The translations under genes and the position numbers were made by a program. DNA of 64,000 bases from Cyclobacteriaceae bacterium. Lineage in GTDB: Bacteria; Bacteroidota; Bacteroidia; Cytophagales; Cyclobacteriaceae. The notes under the pieces were generated by a model. It searched no databases and was not told where the DNA came from. It saw nothing but the letters and a program-made list of their open reading frames with translations. The stretch is taken from the NCBI GenBank assembly GCA_012033595.1, contig JAAUQL010000007.1, forward strand, positions 7,501 through 71,500, read 5' to 3'. Below, piece after piece: positions 19,201 to 29,401 of this stretch; position 1 is the first letter of the stretch; the number at the start of each line of letters is the position of its first letter.

Positions 19201-19490
19201 ACCACTTTGGCATTTGCCACGATGGTACTTTGTGGCAAGCCTGTGTTGCTGATCAACTGATCCATCAATGAGGCGTTTGATTGATCGGCCAGTTGCATCA
19301 AAAAAGCCAGGATACGCTCCTTCATCTCTTTTGTGGCTTTGTTGGTGAAAGTCACCGCGAGGATTTTATTAAAAAGATTGGGATTGGCAAGGGCCATGGA
19401 AATGAATTCAACAGCGAGCTGATGAGTTTTGCCCGAACCGGCTGATGAGCGGTATATGGCAAAGGTATTTGTCTGATTGTGTTGTATCAA
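16235..19490 (-). CDS. AddA-like UvrD-family helicase-nuclease (two frameshifts)
   Basis: A superfamily 1 helicase/nuclease that unwinds and trims broken DNA ends with the AddB-like partner. Frame A (from 19490) has the Walker A SSAGSGKTHQ, the Walker B region LIDEFQDTSHFQWQNF, VGDGKQSIYRWRGGD and NTNWRS. It breaks at the A5 run 17297-17301 (one base missing). Frame B has VMTIHKSKGLEF and LLYVALTRAENYLMV and breaks at T4 16883-16886 (one base missing). Frame C has the nuclease motif RPDRVLIDGQHAIVIDFKTG. Restoring two bases gives exactly 1086 codons, a normal length. All motifs are intact, so the breaks are probably sequence errors. Confidence 0.85.
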
Positions 19491-19792
19491 AAATGTATAT
19501 GGTAAATGAAATGTCTCTAAGCTTCAAAGTAACACTTCATTTTGGTGATAAATAAAGTATGAAGGTAAAAAATTGAAAGTGCACAACTCAAAAGCGGTGG
19601 TGATCCATAACGATAGACGACCAGATGATTTTTAGCATACGATCATGTGCCTTTGGCAACTCAAAAAAAATAGAGGTGGTCACCAGGCATACCGCCCGTC
19701 AGGTTTCTAATTTTAATTTCTTATATCATGATCAAAGCATGGCAATTACGCTATTTTTGTACTAATGCATTTCATCAGCTAAAACCAGTTTC
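19491..19792 (+). other. divergent intergenic region with a candidate promoter
   Basis: 302 bp lie between the addA-like gene (minus) and the transglutaminase operon (plus). A -7-like TATTTTTG lies at 19752-19759, about 33 nt before the ATG at 19793, but there is no TTTG at -33. Nothing else is recognised. Confidence 0.35.
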
Positions 19793-22700
19793 ATGTCCAT
19801 AACCGTTGCCATCAGGCACCTTACCAGTTACAAGTACGAACGTAATATCGACGTATCGCCACAGGTGATCAGGCTGCGCCCTGCCCCACACTCCCGCACG
19901 CCCATCAAAGGCTATACATTGCACATCAAACCCGAAAATCACTTTATCAACTGGCAGCAAGACCCCTTTGGCAACTACCTGGCTCGTATTGTCTTTCCGG
20001 AGAAGATCGACCACTTTGTGGTAGATGTAGAGGTGATCGCCGATATGGTGGTCATCAACCCTTTCGATTTTTTTATTGAAGAATATGCCTCCGCACCCGG
20101 CTTTGAATATGAAGCCAGTCTGAAGCAGCAATTGGTGCCCTATCTCGAAATCAAGGAACGCGATACGCTTTTGCTCCAATTGGTGAGCAAGGCCAAATCG
20201 TTGCTCACTGAGGAGATGAACATGGTCGATTACCTTGTTGCGCTCAATCAGTTGGTGTACAAGCAGCTCAGTTACAACATCAGGATGGAGCCCGGAGTTC
20301 AGTCATGCGAAGAGACCTTGCGTATCCGATCGGGCTCTTGCCGCGATTTTACCTGGCTACTGGTGCAGTTGTTCAGGCATCTGGGTCTGGCTTCTCGTTT
20401 TACGTCCGGCTACCTGGTGCAACTCAAGTCGGACGTTAAGTCCCTGGACGGGCCCTCTGGCCCGGATAAGGATTTTACCGATCTGCACGCCTGGGCCGAA
20501 GTGTACATACCCGGTGCCGGATGGATCGGTCTCGATGCCACGTCAGGGCTGTTTGCTGGCGAAGGCCACATCCCTCTGGCGTGTACGCCAAACCCTGAAA
20601 GTGCCGCCCCCATTACCGGAGCCGCCGAATCGGTAAAGACCCAATTTGAATTTGAGAACACAGTGACCCGCATTGTTGAAAAGCCCAGGGTCACCAAGCC
20701 CTACTCCGACCAGCAATGGCACCACATAGTGGCGGTGGGCGACCAGGTAGATCGCGAGTTTGCACAAAACGATGTGCGCCTTACCATGGGGGGGGAGCCA
20801 ACATTTGTGGCCATAGACAACCAGGACGCCCCAGAATGGAACACTGCCGCAGACGGTGAGCACAAGCGGAAATTGGCCAATCAATTGTTTCACAAACTCA
20901 AAGATTCATTCGGAAAAGGCGCACTTATGCAATATGGCCAGGGCAAATGGTACCCGGGCGAACCCCTGCCCCGATGGAAACTTGGCTGCTATTGGCGAAA
21001 GGACGGCTTGCCCATGTGGCACAATGACAAGTTGATGGCCGACTTGTCTCACGACTACAAATTAAAAATAGAAGATGCTAAAAAATTTATCGATGAACTG
21101 GCAGATGAGCTCTGCCTCGACGGGACTCTGGTACATGCTGCCTATGAAGATCCCTTTTATTTTGCCTGGGAAGAAAGCAACATCCCCATTGATATAGATC
21201 CGCTGAAACTAGACCTTCAATCGCCCCTCGAAAGACAGCGTCTTGCCCAACTGCTGCAACAAGGCATGGCTCAGCCGGTAGGGTATTGTATTCCTATCCA
21301 GTGGGATTTTGCTATGGAAAACTGGCAAAGCTGTAGTTGGCGTTTCCGTCGTAAGAATCTCTTTCTGATACCTGGCAACTCACCTCTGGGGCTGAGGCTG
21401 CCTTTGAAATCTATCCAAGCTTATGATGCGGAAAAGGCGGAACCACGACCCGAAAAAAGCCTGTTTGATGAAAGCAGTCCTCTGCCAACAGAAACAAATG
21501 ACCTGAATACACCAAAAGCATCGATCAATACCAGCAGCAAAATTTTCATTACCAGTTTTTCGGTAGAAATACGGGAAGGCAAGCTTTTTGTATTCGTGCC
21601 TCCTCTTACCCACTTCGAGCACTATTTGCTTTTGGTAAAAGCCATTGAACAGGTAGCTGAAAAGCTGGACATTCCGGTGCTTATCGAGGGCTATGACCCA
21701 CCGGCAGACAGCAGGATTCAAAAATTTCAAATCACACCAGACCCCGGTGTCATTGAAGTAAACATCCACCCTGCTACCAGTTGGCAGGAAATGCTTACCA
21801 ACTACGATATTTTATATCAAAAAGCGGCAGAAGTACGGCTGACCACCGAAAAATTTAATCTGGACGGCAAACATACCGGCACCGGCGGAGGCAATCACGT
21901 TACCCTGGGCGGAGCCAATCCGGCCGATAGCCCGCTATTGCGAAGGCCGGATGTACTCAAAAGTTTTATTACTTATTGGCAGCACCATCCTTCACTTTCT
22001 TATTTATTCTCCACCCAGTTTATAGGTCCTACCAGCCAGGCTCCCCGGGTGGACGAAGGGCGGGATGAGATACTGTACGAGTTGGAACTGGCCTTTCAGC
22101 AGATCCCCGACCTCAAAGAAAGCGAAGTCCCCTTTTGGCTGGTAGATCGTATCTTCCGACATCTGCTTGTGGATATCACCGGCAATACCCATCGGGCAGA
22201 ATTTTGTATAGACAAGCTCTATTCGCCCGATTCGTCGAGTGGCCGTCTGGGTATTTTGGAATTTAGAGGCTTTGACATGCCGCCGCATTATCGTATGAGT
22301 ATGGTGCAGTTTGTCCTTATCCGAGCGCTCATGGCCTGGTTTTGGACCAAGCCATATAGCCATCCGCTGGTACGCTGGGGCACTGCCCTGCACGACCGAT
22401 TCCTGCTTCCGCACTATTCATACAAAGACCTGGGTGAGGTGGTAAACGACCTCAGAAGGGCTGGCTATCATTTTCACCTCGATTGGTTCGATCCATTCTT
22501 TGCTTTCCGATTTCCGTTTTTGGGTGAGTTGCAAGTTGAAGACATTCATATAGAATTAAAAATGGCCATAGAACCCTGGCATGTACTGGGGGAAGAAATG
22601 TCGAGCACAGGAACGGCACGTTTTGTAGATTCTTCGCTGGAGCGCATACAGGTAAAGGTGAGCGGGCTCACGGAGTCACGCTATCTGCTTGTCTGCAACG

Positions 22701-23140
22701 GTTGTAAAATTCCTTTGAAAAACACGGGAATTCAGGGTGAATATGTAGCAGGCATCCGCTACAGGGCATGGCAGCCACCGTCGGCCTTGCACCCGACCAT
22801 AAGCAAAGACACCCCACTGGTCATTGATCTGTACGACACCTGGACGGGCAAATCTGTCGCTGCCTGCCAATACCATGTGGCCCATCCCGGTGGCCGCAAC
22901 TATGAGACCTTTCCTGTAAATAGTTTCGAGGCCGAATCGCGTCGTATATCCAGGTTCTTCGACTTTGGACATTCCATCAACCTGGTTGAGCCAACCGTCG
23001 CCCCACAGCAGTCTGTAGGCAGGTTTGTGACCAAAGTCAATATTTTAAGTCAGTACGACCTCACCGGCGAAGACATCAATCCCGACTATCCATACACCAT
23101 GGATTTGCGTAGATATAAAGTCAAAAAGAAAATCCAATGA
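19793..23140 (+). CDS. transglutaminase-DUF2126 fusion protein
   Basis: A 1115-residue cytosolic protein. The N-terminal ~290 residues form a bacterial transglutaminase module: a beta-sandwich-like N-region beginning VAIRHLTSYKYERN, the catalytic Cys in GSCRDFTWLLVQLFRH, and the His/Asp in DLHAWAEVYIPGAGWIGLD. The remaining ~800 residues are DUF2126, with QYGQGKWYPGEPLPRW, GGGNHVTLGG and GILEFRGFDMPPHYRM; part of it resembles glutamine-synthetase or amidoligase folds. It is first in a three-gene operon and overlaps the next gene by 4 bp (ATGA). Comparative work on ATP-grasp amidoligases has proposed that such clusters make or attach peptides. No substrate is known. Confidence 0.88.
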   Translation: MSITVAIRHLTSYKYERNIDVSPQVIRLRPAPHSRTPIKGYTLHIKPENHFINWQQDPFGNYLARIVFPEKIDHFVVDVEVIADMVVINPFDFFIEEYASAPGFEYEASLKQQLVPYLEIKERDTLLLQLVSKAKSLLTEEMNMVDYLVALNQLVYKQLSYNIRMEPGVQSCEETLRIRSGSCRDFTWLLVQLFRHLGLASRFTSGYLVQLKSDVKSLDGPSGPDKDFTDLHAWAEVYIPGAGWIGLDATSGLFAGEGHIPLACTPNPESAAPITGAAESVKTQFEFENTVTRIVEKPRVTKPYSDQQWHHIVAVGDQVDREFAQNDVRLTMGGEPTFVAIDNQDAPEWNTAADGEHKRKLANQLFHKLKDSFGKGALMQYGQGKWYPGEPLPRWKLGCYWRKDGLPMWHNDKLMADLSHDYKLKIEDAKKFIDELADELCLDGTLVHAAYEDPFYFAWEESNIPIDIDPLKLDLQSPLERQRLAQLLQQGMAQPVGYCIPIQWDFAMENWQSCSWRFRRKNLFLIPGNSPLGLRLPLKSIQAYDAEKAEPRPEKSLFDESSPLPTETNDLNTPKASINTSSKIFITSFSVEIREGKLFVFVPPLTHFEHYLLLVKAIEQVAEKLDIPVLIEGYDPPADSRIQKFQITPDPGVIEVNIHPATSWQEMLTNYDILYQKAAEVRLTTEKFNLDGKHTGTGGGNHVTLGGANPADSPLLRRPDVLKSFITYWQHHPSLSYLFSTQFIGPTSQAPRVDEGRDEILYELELAFQQIPDLKESEVPFWLVDRIFRHLLVDITGNTHRAEFCIDKLYSPDSSSGRLGILEFRGFDMPPHYRMSMVQFVLIRALMAWFWTKPYSHPLVRWGTALHDRFLLPHYSYKDLGEVVNDLRRAGYHFHLDWFDPFFAFRFPFLGELQVEDIHIELKMAIEPWHVLGEEMSSTGTARFVDSSLERIQVKVSGLTESRYLLVCNGCKIPLKNTGIQGEYVAGIRYRAWQPPSALHPTISKDTPLVIDLYDTWTGKSVAACQYHVAHPGGRNYETFPVNSFEAESRRISRFFDFGHSINLVEPTVAPQQSVGRFVTKVNILSQYDLTGEDINPDYPYTMDLRRYKVKKKIQ

Positions 23141-25690
23141 ACGAGAATGCATTGATATCGCAGGATATGATAGCGTCGTACCTGGCCGAAAGGACCAAGA
23201 ACAATACCCCATTTTTTGACGAGCTTGCAGCTTCCGATGGTACCATCTTCCCCCACTGGCAAAAATTGGTGTCGAGCTACAACCACATGGGCAACGAAAA
23301 GCTGGACATGCGCGAGCGGGAGCTGGCCAATCAGCTTCGCGAAAACGGTGTGACATACAATGTTTATGGTGACCCTGATGGCATGAACCGCCCCTGGATG
23401 CTCGATCCGGTGCCGATGGTATTTAGCGAAGAAAATTGGAGAACAATAGAAAAAGGTTTGTTGCAACGTACCAGTTTGCTCAACTTACTACTCAGTGATA
23501 TCTACGACAAGCGCGAACTGATCAGATCGGGTCATATTCCCTTTGAGCTGATATACAATCACAATGGCTTCCTCAGGCAAATGGATAAGGTAAAAATCCC
23601 GGGGGAGCAGCAATTAATCCACTATTCTGCCGATTTGGCCAGAGGGCCTAATGGCAAGATGTGGGTGCTACACGATCGTACCGATGCCCCCTCTGGTGCC
23701 GGCTACACCTTCGAAAACAGGGTAGCCATGACCCGCATATTTCCTGAGCTGATCCGTGAAAACAAAATCAGACGGATCACCAGGTACTATCAGACACTCA
23801 AAAATACCCTCGTGGATCTGGCCTGGCAAACAAGGAAGATCCGCGCATCGTCTTTCTGACCCCCGGCACAGGAAATGAAACATATTTTGAACATGCTTAT
23901 TTGTCGTCGTTTATGGGATTTACCCTGGTAACGGGCGGCGACCTGACCGTGAGCGATGGCTACGTGTGGCTAAAGACCATAAAAGGACTCGAAAAGGTAG
24001 ATGTGATCGTACGCCGGGTCGATGATATCTTCTGCGATCCGCTGGAATTCCAGATGGATTCTCACCTCGGCGTGGTGGGGCTGATGGAGGCGGTTAGGCA
24101 AAAGAAAGTGCTAATCATCAATCCGCTGGGCTGTAGGGTGTTGGAAAACCCGGGCTTGATGGCCTTTTTGCCCAGGCTGTGTCAGCACGTGCTTGGCGAA
24201 GACCTCATTTTGCCTTCGGTGGCCACCTGGTGGTGCGGGCAAAACAAAGAAAAGGAATATGTACTGGACAACCTGGGCGCTCTGATTATAAGAAAGATAT
24301 ACCGCAATAGCTCCAACAAATCCATTTATGGCAAAGACCTCTCCGCACCACAGCTCGATGAACTCAAAGATGAAATCAACACCCGCCCATACTTGTATGT
24401 AGGCCAGGAGATGGTCAATTTTTCCACTACACCATCGTACATCAATGGTAAGCTCGAAGCGCGAAATGCCGTGTTCAGGAGTTACGTGGTGGCAGATACC
24501 AAAAACGGCTCGTATTATGTGATGCCCGGGGGACTGTCGCGCAGCTCATCCAAGGCGGGCGTTTTCATCGTGTCCAACCAGTCTGGGGGCATAAGCAAAG
24601 ACACATGGGTGCTGGGCCAATCTACCCGTAAAGCCGGCGAAAGCGCTACCTCCATTTCCAAACAAATAGATAGCGTATTGCCCAGCCGTACCGGCGAAAA
24701 CCTATATTGGCTTGGCCGATATGCAGAGCGCGCTACCTTTACCGTAAGGTTGCTGCGCATAGTGCTGAAAAATACAATGAAACAGAAGACGACCAGCATC
24801 CTGACCGGGACAAAGTGCTCAGCACTTTTCTGGAAGCCCTAACGGCCATCACCTTGACCTTCCCCGGTTTCACCGATAAAAAAACACTTAAAAACCCACG
24901 AAAGGAACTTATTGCTATCATTACAGACAATCAGAAGGTGGGCTCCTTCAGTCAGTCCCTACAGGCATTTTTGCGCAATGGATATGCTGTTCGTGACCGC
25001 CTGGGGCTGGACATCTGGCGGATAATGGATAGTGTTTCTGAAGAATGGAATGCCCTGCGCAGCCAGGATCACCTCAATAAAATCGGCCATTCGCTGGATA
25101 ATCTCATCATTAAGCTGATGGCCTTTCATGGACTGAGCGTGGACACCATGATGCGCGAACCATCCTGGAATTTGCTGAGTATTGGCCGATTTCTGGAATC
25201 TTCACTCAAGACCTGCGCCATCCTCAATAATATACTTTCTAAAAAGCACGATGCCGACACCGAGCGCGCCATGTTGGAGTATGTACTCATTATCAATGAA
25301 AGCCTGATCACCTACCGGTATAAGTATCGCTCCACTTTAGATATGGCCAGTGTGCTCACCTTGCTTATGCTCAACGAAGCCAACCCACGTTCGGTGGCAT
25401 TTCAAATCTCGCAAGTAGACCGCCAGGTAGCCATGCTTCCTCAGACAAACACGCAATACCTGGATCCCATCAGAAAAAAACTGCTGGAGGCCACCACCCT
25501 GGTGCGCCTGAGCGATCCCAACATATTGGCTGCCAGCAGCGAAGGCACCAACCAACGCAAAGATCTGGTGCTATTCCTCGATAAGATAAGCCTGCTGCTT
25601 GGCGAGGTCAGCAGCATGCTCATCAACCAATATTTCAACCATACCGAAAGCCAATACGGCTTTGTCACCACCAAAATCCCTGAGATATGA
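23137..25690 (+). CDS. circularly permuted ATP-grasp plus alpha-E domain protein (two frameshifts)
   Basis: An ATP-dependent amide-ligase-type enzyme. Frame A (from 23137) carries the N-terminal DUF404-type part ending near LVDLAWQ. It breaks at A3 23828-23830, where one base is missing. Frame B carries the main permuted ATP-grasp core (EDPRIVFLTPGTG, FMGFTLVTGGDLTV, VMPGGLSRSS) and the start of the alpha-E domain (GENLYWLGRYAERA). It breaks at A5 24768-24772, again one base short. Frame C is the helical alpha-E (DUF403) domain to 25690. Adding two bases gives exactly 852 codons, the usual size of the fused form. It overlaps both neighbours by 4 bp. Its reaction is presumed to be amino-acid or peptide ligation; that is inference. 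Confidence 0.85.
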
Positions 25691-26568
25691 GATATGAGGT
25701 TACACATAAAACAAAATATATCTATCAGTCGCCAGCTTCGCTTTGCCACAATGTGGTGTACCAGTGGCCGGCAGGCTTTCCCTTTCAGCACGTAGACCAA
25801 TACTTGTATTCTATTTTGCCTGAGCCAAATTTTCTCGCAAAGCGAAAGGACTTTTTTGATAATAAATATGTGTATTTCTCGGTGCAGAAGACACACAAGG
25901 AGCTGGTGGTGCAGAGTACCAGCCAAATCACACTGAGCAAACCCGCCTGGATGCAAACGGATCCTTCCAAAACCCTACCCTGGGAGCAGGTAGTCCAATG
26001 GCTTCGCCAGCCCGAATGCCCCAGTGATATAAAGCAGTTTTATCTGGAATCGGCCTATGTCACTTACGTGAAAGGTTTGCGCAACTACGCATTGCAATCA
26101 TTCACGCCGGGTCGGCCTGTCATGGAGGCCATGCTCGATCTGAACCAACGAATCAATAGCGATTTCAAATTCACTCCCGGTTTTACAGAAATCAGCACGC
26201 CTCTAGAGGAGGTATTCAAATATAAAAAGGGTGTTTGCCAGGACTATGCACACTTTGAGCTGGCATGTGTGCGGTCTATTGGCCTGGCTGGCAGGTATAT
26301 GAGCGGCTATATTGAAACTTTTCCCCCGCCGGGCAAGCCCAAACTCGTGGGTGCGGATGCTTCGCACGCCTGGATGGCCCTCTACATTCCCGAATCCGGC
26401 TGGGTAGAATTTGATGCCACCAACAATCTATTGGTGAGCGACCAACATATTCGTGTGGCTACAGGACGTGATTTTGCCGATGTGGTGCCGCTCAAGGGCA
26501 TTGTGTATTCTGGTGGAGGTCAAAAGATGGTGGTGACGGTGGATGTAAAGCAACTGATTGATGATTGA
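25687..26568 (+). CDS. transglutaminase-family protein
   Basis: A 293-residue protein with a bacterial transglutaminase N-terminal region (RYEVTHKTKYIYQSPAS) and a papain-like core: Cys in GVCQDYAHFELACVR, His in DASHAWMALYIPESG, and Asp in GWVEFDATNN. It could cleave or rearrange amide bonds made by the ATP-grasp enzyme. It is the last gene of the operon, starting 4 bp inside the ATP-grasp gene, and no terminator hairpin is evident. Confidence 0.92.
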   Translation: MRYEVTHKTKYIYQSPASLCHNVVYQWPAGFPFQHVDQYLYSILPEPNFLAKRKDFFDNKYVYFSVQKTHKELVVQSTSQITLSKPAWMQTDPSKTLPWEQVVQWLRQPECPSDIKQFYLESAYVTYVKGLRNYALQSFTPGRPVMEAMLDLNQRINSDFKFTPGFTEISTPLEEVFKYKKGVCQDYAHFELACVRSIGLAGRYMSGYIETFPPPGKPKLVGADASHAWMALYIPESGWVEFDATNNLLVSDQHIRVATGRDFADVVPLKGIVYSGGGQKMVVTVDVKQLIDD

Positions 26569-26636
26569 TGTCTGGGAAGCTTCACATGCTCTTCTGGCTC
26601 CTAGCTTCAGGCGACAGGCTAAAAGCCAGGATTGAC

Positions 26637-26684
26637 AGCTTGCATCTTGCAGCTTCTTGCACGCTTGCCGCTTGCCGCTTGCAG
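26637..26684. repeat. degenerate CTTGC-type tandem repeat
   Basis: About six imperfect 7-10-bp units ending CTTGC (AGCTTGC, ATCTTGC, CGCTTGC and similar) occupy the 140-bp gap between convergent genes. Such low-complexity spacers are common between Bacteroidota genes. No palindrome or spacer pattern suggests CRISPR. Confidence 0.6.
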
Positions 26685-26710
26685 ACGCGACTCACCCATA
26701 GCAATGTTGA

Positions 26711-27460
26711 TTAGAGATTGAGCCAGTTTTTAAAAGAAGCGACCTTGTCGCGGCTCACGATCATGTCTTTTTCGGCGGGTGGGTTGAGGATCACCTTCAG
26801 ACGGTTATTGGCATAGCTTCTCACTTCTTCCACCACAGCTATGTGTATGATGTACTTTCTGTTGATACGAAAAAATGAGTCTGGATCCAGGTATCTGCTT
26901 TCCAATTCTTCCAGCGTATAATCAACAATAAAATTCCTTCCGGTAGTTCGTGAAACGAAATACACCATTTTGCCATCGGCATAGAAATAGGCCACTTCGT
27001 CGAGGGTTTTATAGTGCATCTTGTAGCCGTACTTCACCAAAAATCGCTTTTTGAAGACCGGCTTTTGATCTGTCCAACATGGCTTTGCCTCTATACCCCG
27101 CACTGGTGACATGCTTGCCTTGGCTACAGCCCCGGCGATGTCTTCATAAACGAGCGGCTCGAGCAGATAGTCCACCCCTCTCGCTTTTATGGCCTTAAAA
27201 GCGTCTTGCTCAGTAGCGGACGTAAAAACTACGGGGATACCAATATTTAACTTATTAAAAATTTCGAAGGTCGATCCATCTGCCATTTGTGTTTCAAAAA
27301 AGGCCATGTCGATGTGGTCTTGCGATTTTTGCAGATAATCAATTGTGCTTTCAACACTTTCCGGATTGGCAACGATATGAATCTGTTGGTCATATCGCAT
27401 CAGTAGCTCGCGCAGCTTTTGTACTTTTTCGCCTTTATTATTTGCAATGAGAATATTCAC
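26711..27460 (-). CDS. LytTR-family regulator with a degenerate receiver domain
   Basis: A 249-residue protein. Residues 1-115 have the receiver fold, but its active site is gone. The acidic pair is replaced by Asn7-Asn8 (LIANNKG), the phosphoacceptor Asp by Glu56 (FFETQMADG), and the invariant Lys by Glu101 (YLLEPL). Residues ~140-249 are a LytTR DNA-binding domain with ADGKMVYFV and FFRINRKYIIHI. The Glu at the phosphoacceptor site suggests constitutive or phosphorylation-independent activity. No kinase gene is adjacent. Confidence 0.9.
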   Translation of the reverse strand: MNILIANNKGEKVQKLRELLMRYDQQIHIVANPESVESTIDYLQKSQDHIDMAFFETQMADGSTFEIFNKLNIGIPVVFTSATEQDAFKAIKARGVDYLLEPLVYEDIAGAVAKASMSPVRGIEAKPCWTDQKPVFKKRFLVKYGYKMHYKTLDEVAYFYADGKMVYFVSRTTGRNFIVDYTLEELESRYLDPDSFFRINRKYIIHIAVVEEVRSYANNRLKVILNPPAEKDMIVSRDKVASFKNWLNL

Positions 27461-27526
27461 AAATATCCAATTTAGGTCACACTGTACCCGCCCAACATTT
27501 TGTTTTTCCTTTTTGTTTTAAAGCAC

Positions 27527-27561
27527 AAAAAAAAATAGCCCGGCATAATGATACCGGGCTA
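27527..27561 (-). terminator. intrinsic terminator of the FAS1 lipoprotein gene
   Basis: An 8-bp stem TAGCCCGG/CCGGGCTA (27536-27543 with 27554-27561) is followed on the minus strand by nine T residues. It lies 29 nt after the stop of the FAS1 gene. Confidence 0.85.
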
Positions 27562-27589
27562 TACCTACCAAACAAAACAACCCAACTTA

Positions 27590-29401
27590 CTAAAGTGTCG
27601 GTATGAGCACTTTATCTATCACATGGATCACTCCATTTTTTCCATTTACATTTACTGTGATCACTTTGGCATCAGCACTAGCCTGATCTTTGTCAGTGAG
27701 GGTCACCACACCGTCATTTATGTTCACTTTCAATTTTTCACCATTTACTGTAGCAGGCTCTGCACCATTGATCAAATCAGTTGAGTAAATCCTTGAGCCG
27801 ATAACATGGTACGTTAAAACCTTAGATATCTGCTCATTGCTAAGTGTTGCGGTTACTGCCGAAATCTCATCGAACGCTGCATCGGTGGGGGCGAATATGG
27901 TAAAATTCCCATCTGCATCTGATATCGCATCCAACACCGCTTGCTGAGCCGGATTGGTCAATAAAGCCACAAGCGTTTTGAATTCGGCATTTTCAGTTGC
28001 TTGAGAAAGGGCCACCGCTATTTCGACTACGGTATTCGATGGCGGTATCAAAGTTTTATCGATGGTGTGGATAACGCCGTTTGATTTTTCTATGTCAACC
28101 CCGGTAATCATGGTCGTGCCATTGATATAGTTCATTTCACCCAGGCTAAAGTATAATTTCATTGCATCGCTCAAGGTGGTAGCCTCGCTGGTCAGTGCGC
28201 TCGAAAGTACCTTCGATCCCAGCACATGATAAAGCAATATGGGGGCAAGAGCTTCTTTGGTCAAACCGTCTAGTGAGGTGATTCCTGCAGCTTCGAAGGC
28301 GGCATTATTGGGCGCGAATACGGTAAATGGACCAGCTCCCAACAAAGTACTTACGAGGTCTGCCTTCACCAATGCGGCAGTCAGGATAGAGTAGTCTTTT
28401 CTGAATAAGGGCACCTCTACTATGGTACCAAGGGCACTTTTATACAGCGAGGGTAAGAGCACTTTGTCGATCACATGCACTACGCCATTAGATACCATAA
28501 TGTCGGCAATCTCTACTTTGGCATCGTCCACCATCACACCACTGCTCAGATTCACGGTCACAGATTCGCCATTCAACGTCTCATAAGTGGTAGCGGTCAG
28601 GTCGGTACTTTTGGCCACCGAGCCTACGATATGATATTTTACGATATCGAGGAGCACACTTTCGGGAATCTGGTCAATGCTGGTCAGACCAAGAGCCGAA
28701 AGCACCGCGGCGAAAGCATCGTTGGTTGGAGCGAACACCGTTAGGGTGGCGTCGTCATTAGCGGCAGCGGTCAAAATATCGCTTAGACCGTCAAGAGACA
28801 ATATGGCAACCAGCGTGGACAATGATGGCGTGGCTATGGCTGCCTCGGCAGCAGAAGGCACCATGCCGCTCAGATCAAGGTTTTCGGGTATCAAAACTTT
28901 ATCGATGAGGTGGATTACACCATTGGAAGCTTCGATGTCGGCAGTTTTAACATTGGCATCATTTACGGTAACTCCTCCAGTCAAACCTATGGTTACCGCA
29001 CCGCCATTCACTGTTGTTGCAGCACCGGCATTGAGGTCAGCAGCCATTAATTTTCCACTAATCACATGGTAGGTAAGCACTTTGGTCAATTCGGCAGGAG
29101 TTGCCAATAAATAGGCCAGCACCGCAGGATCGACAGCAGCAAAGGCGTCATTAGTTGGGGCAAAAACTGTAAAAGGACCATCGCCAGATAGTGTGGCTCG
29201 CAAATTGGCTGCATCAATGGCTGCTTTTAGTGTAGATACAGTGCTGGTTTTATCTACTATTTCCATAATGTTGTCCTCTGGCTCAGGCACCGGATCATCA
29301 TCATCTTTGCAAGAGGAGGCAAATAATAAAAGCGCAATTATGGATACGGACATCATCCATTGCGTGTACTTGTTGAATTGTTTTTTCATCTGTTTCATCA
29401 C
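27590..29401 (-). CDS. lipoprotein with four fasciclin (FAS1) domains
   Basis: A 603-residue lipoprotein. The signal peptide ends at Cys31 (LLFASSC), followed by an acidic KDDDD run like Bacteroidota surface-export signals. There are four tandem FAS1 domains of about 135 residues, each with the VFAPTNDAF-type H1 motif (domain 3 VFAPNNAAF, domain 4 IFAPTDAAF) and a NGVIHVIDKVLIP-type H2 motif. FAS1 repeats mediate adhesion and matrix contacts, so surface adhesion is likely but inferred. It is monocistronic with a strong terminator. Confidence 0.92.
   Translation of the reverse strand: MMKQMKKQFNKYTQWMMSVSIIALLLFASSCKDDDDPVPEPEDNIMEIVDKTSTVSTLKAAIDAANLRATLSGDGPFTVFAPTNDAFAAVDPAVLAYLLATPAELTKVLTYHVISGKLMAADLNAGAATTVNGGAVTIGLTGGVTVNDANVKTADIEASNGVIHLIDKVLIPENLDLSGMVPSAAEAAIATPSLSTLVAILSLDGLSDILTAAANDDATLTVFAPTNDAFAAVLSALGLTSIDQIPESVLLDIVKYHIVGSVAKSTDLTATTYETLNGESVTVNLSSGVMVDDAKVEIADIMVSNGVVHVIDKVLLPSLYKSALGTIVEVPLFRKDYSILTAALVKADLVSTLLGAGPFTVFAPNNAAFEAAGITSLDGLTKEALAPILLYHVLGSKVLSSALTSEATTLSDAMKLYFSLGEMNYINGTTMITGVDIEKSNGVIHTIDKTLIPPSNTVVEIAVALSQATENAEFKTLVALLTNPAQQAVLDAISDADGNFTIFAPTDAAFDEISAVTATLSNEQISKVLTYHVIGSRIYSTDLINGAEPATVNGEKLKVNINDGVVTLTDKDQASADAKVITVNVNGKNGVIHVIDKVLIPTL

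Noticed and set aside
26637-26684. CTTGC repeats considered as a CRISPR array
   Set aside because: Units are 7-10 bp with no spacers of constant length and no cas genes nearby.
27590-29401. Regularly spaced repeats that could suggest a repeat array or CRISPR
   Set aside because: The periodicity is ~400 bp and is explained by four FAS1 protein domains.
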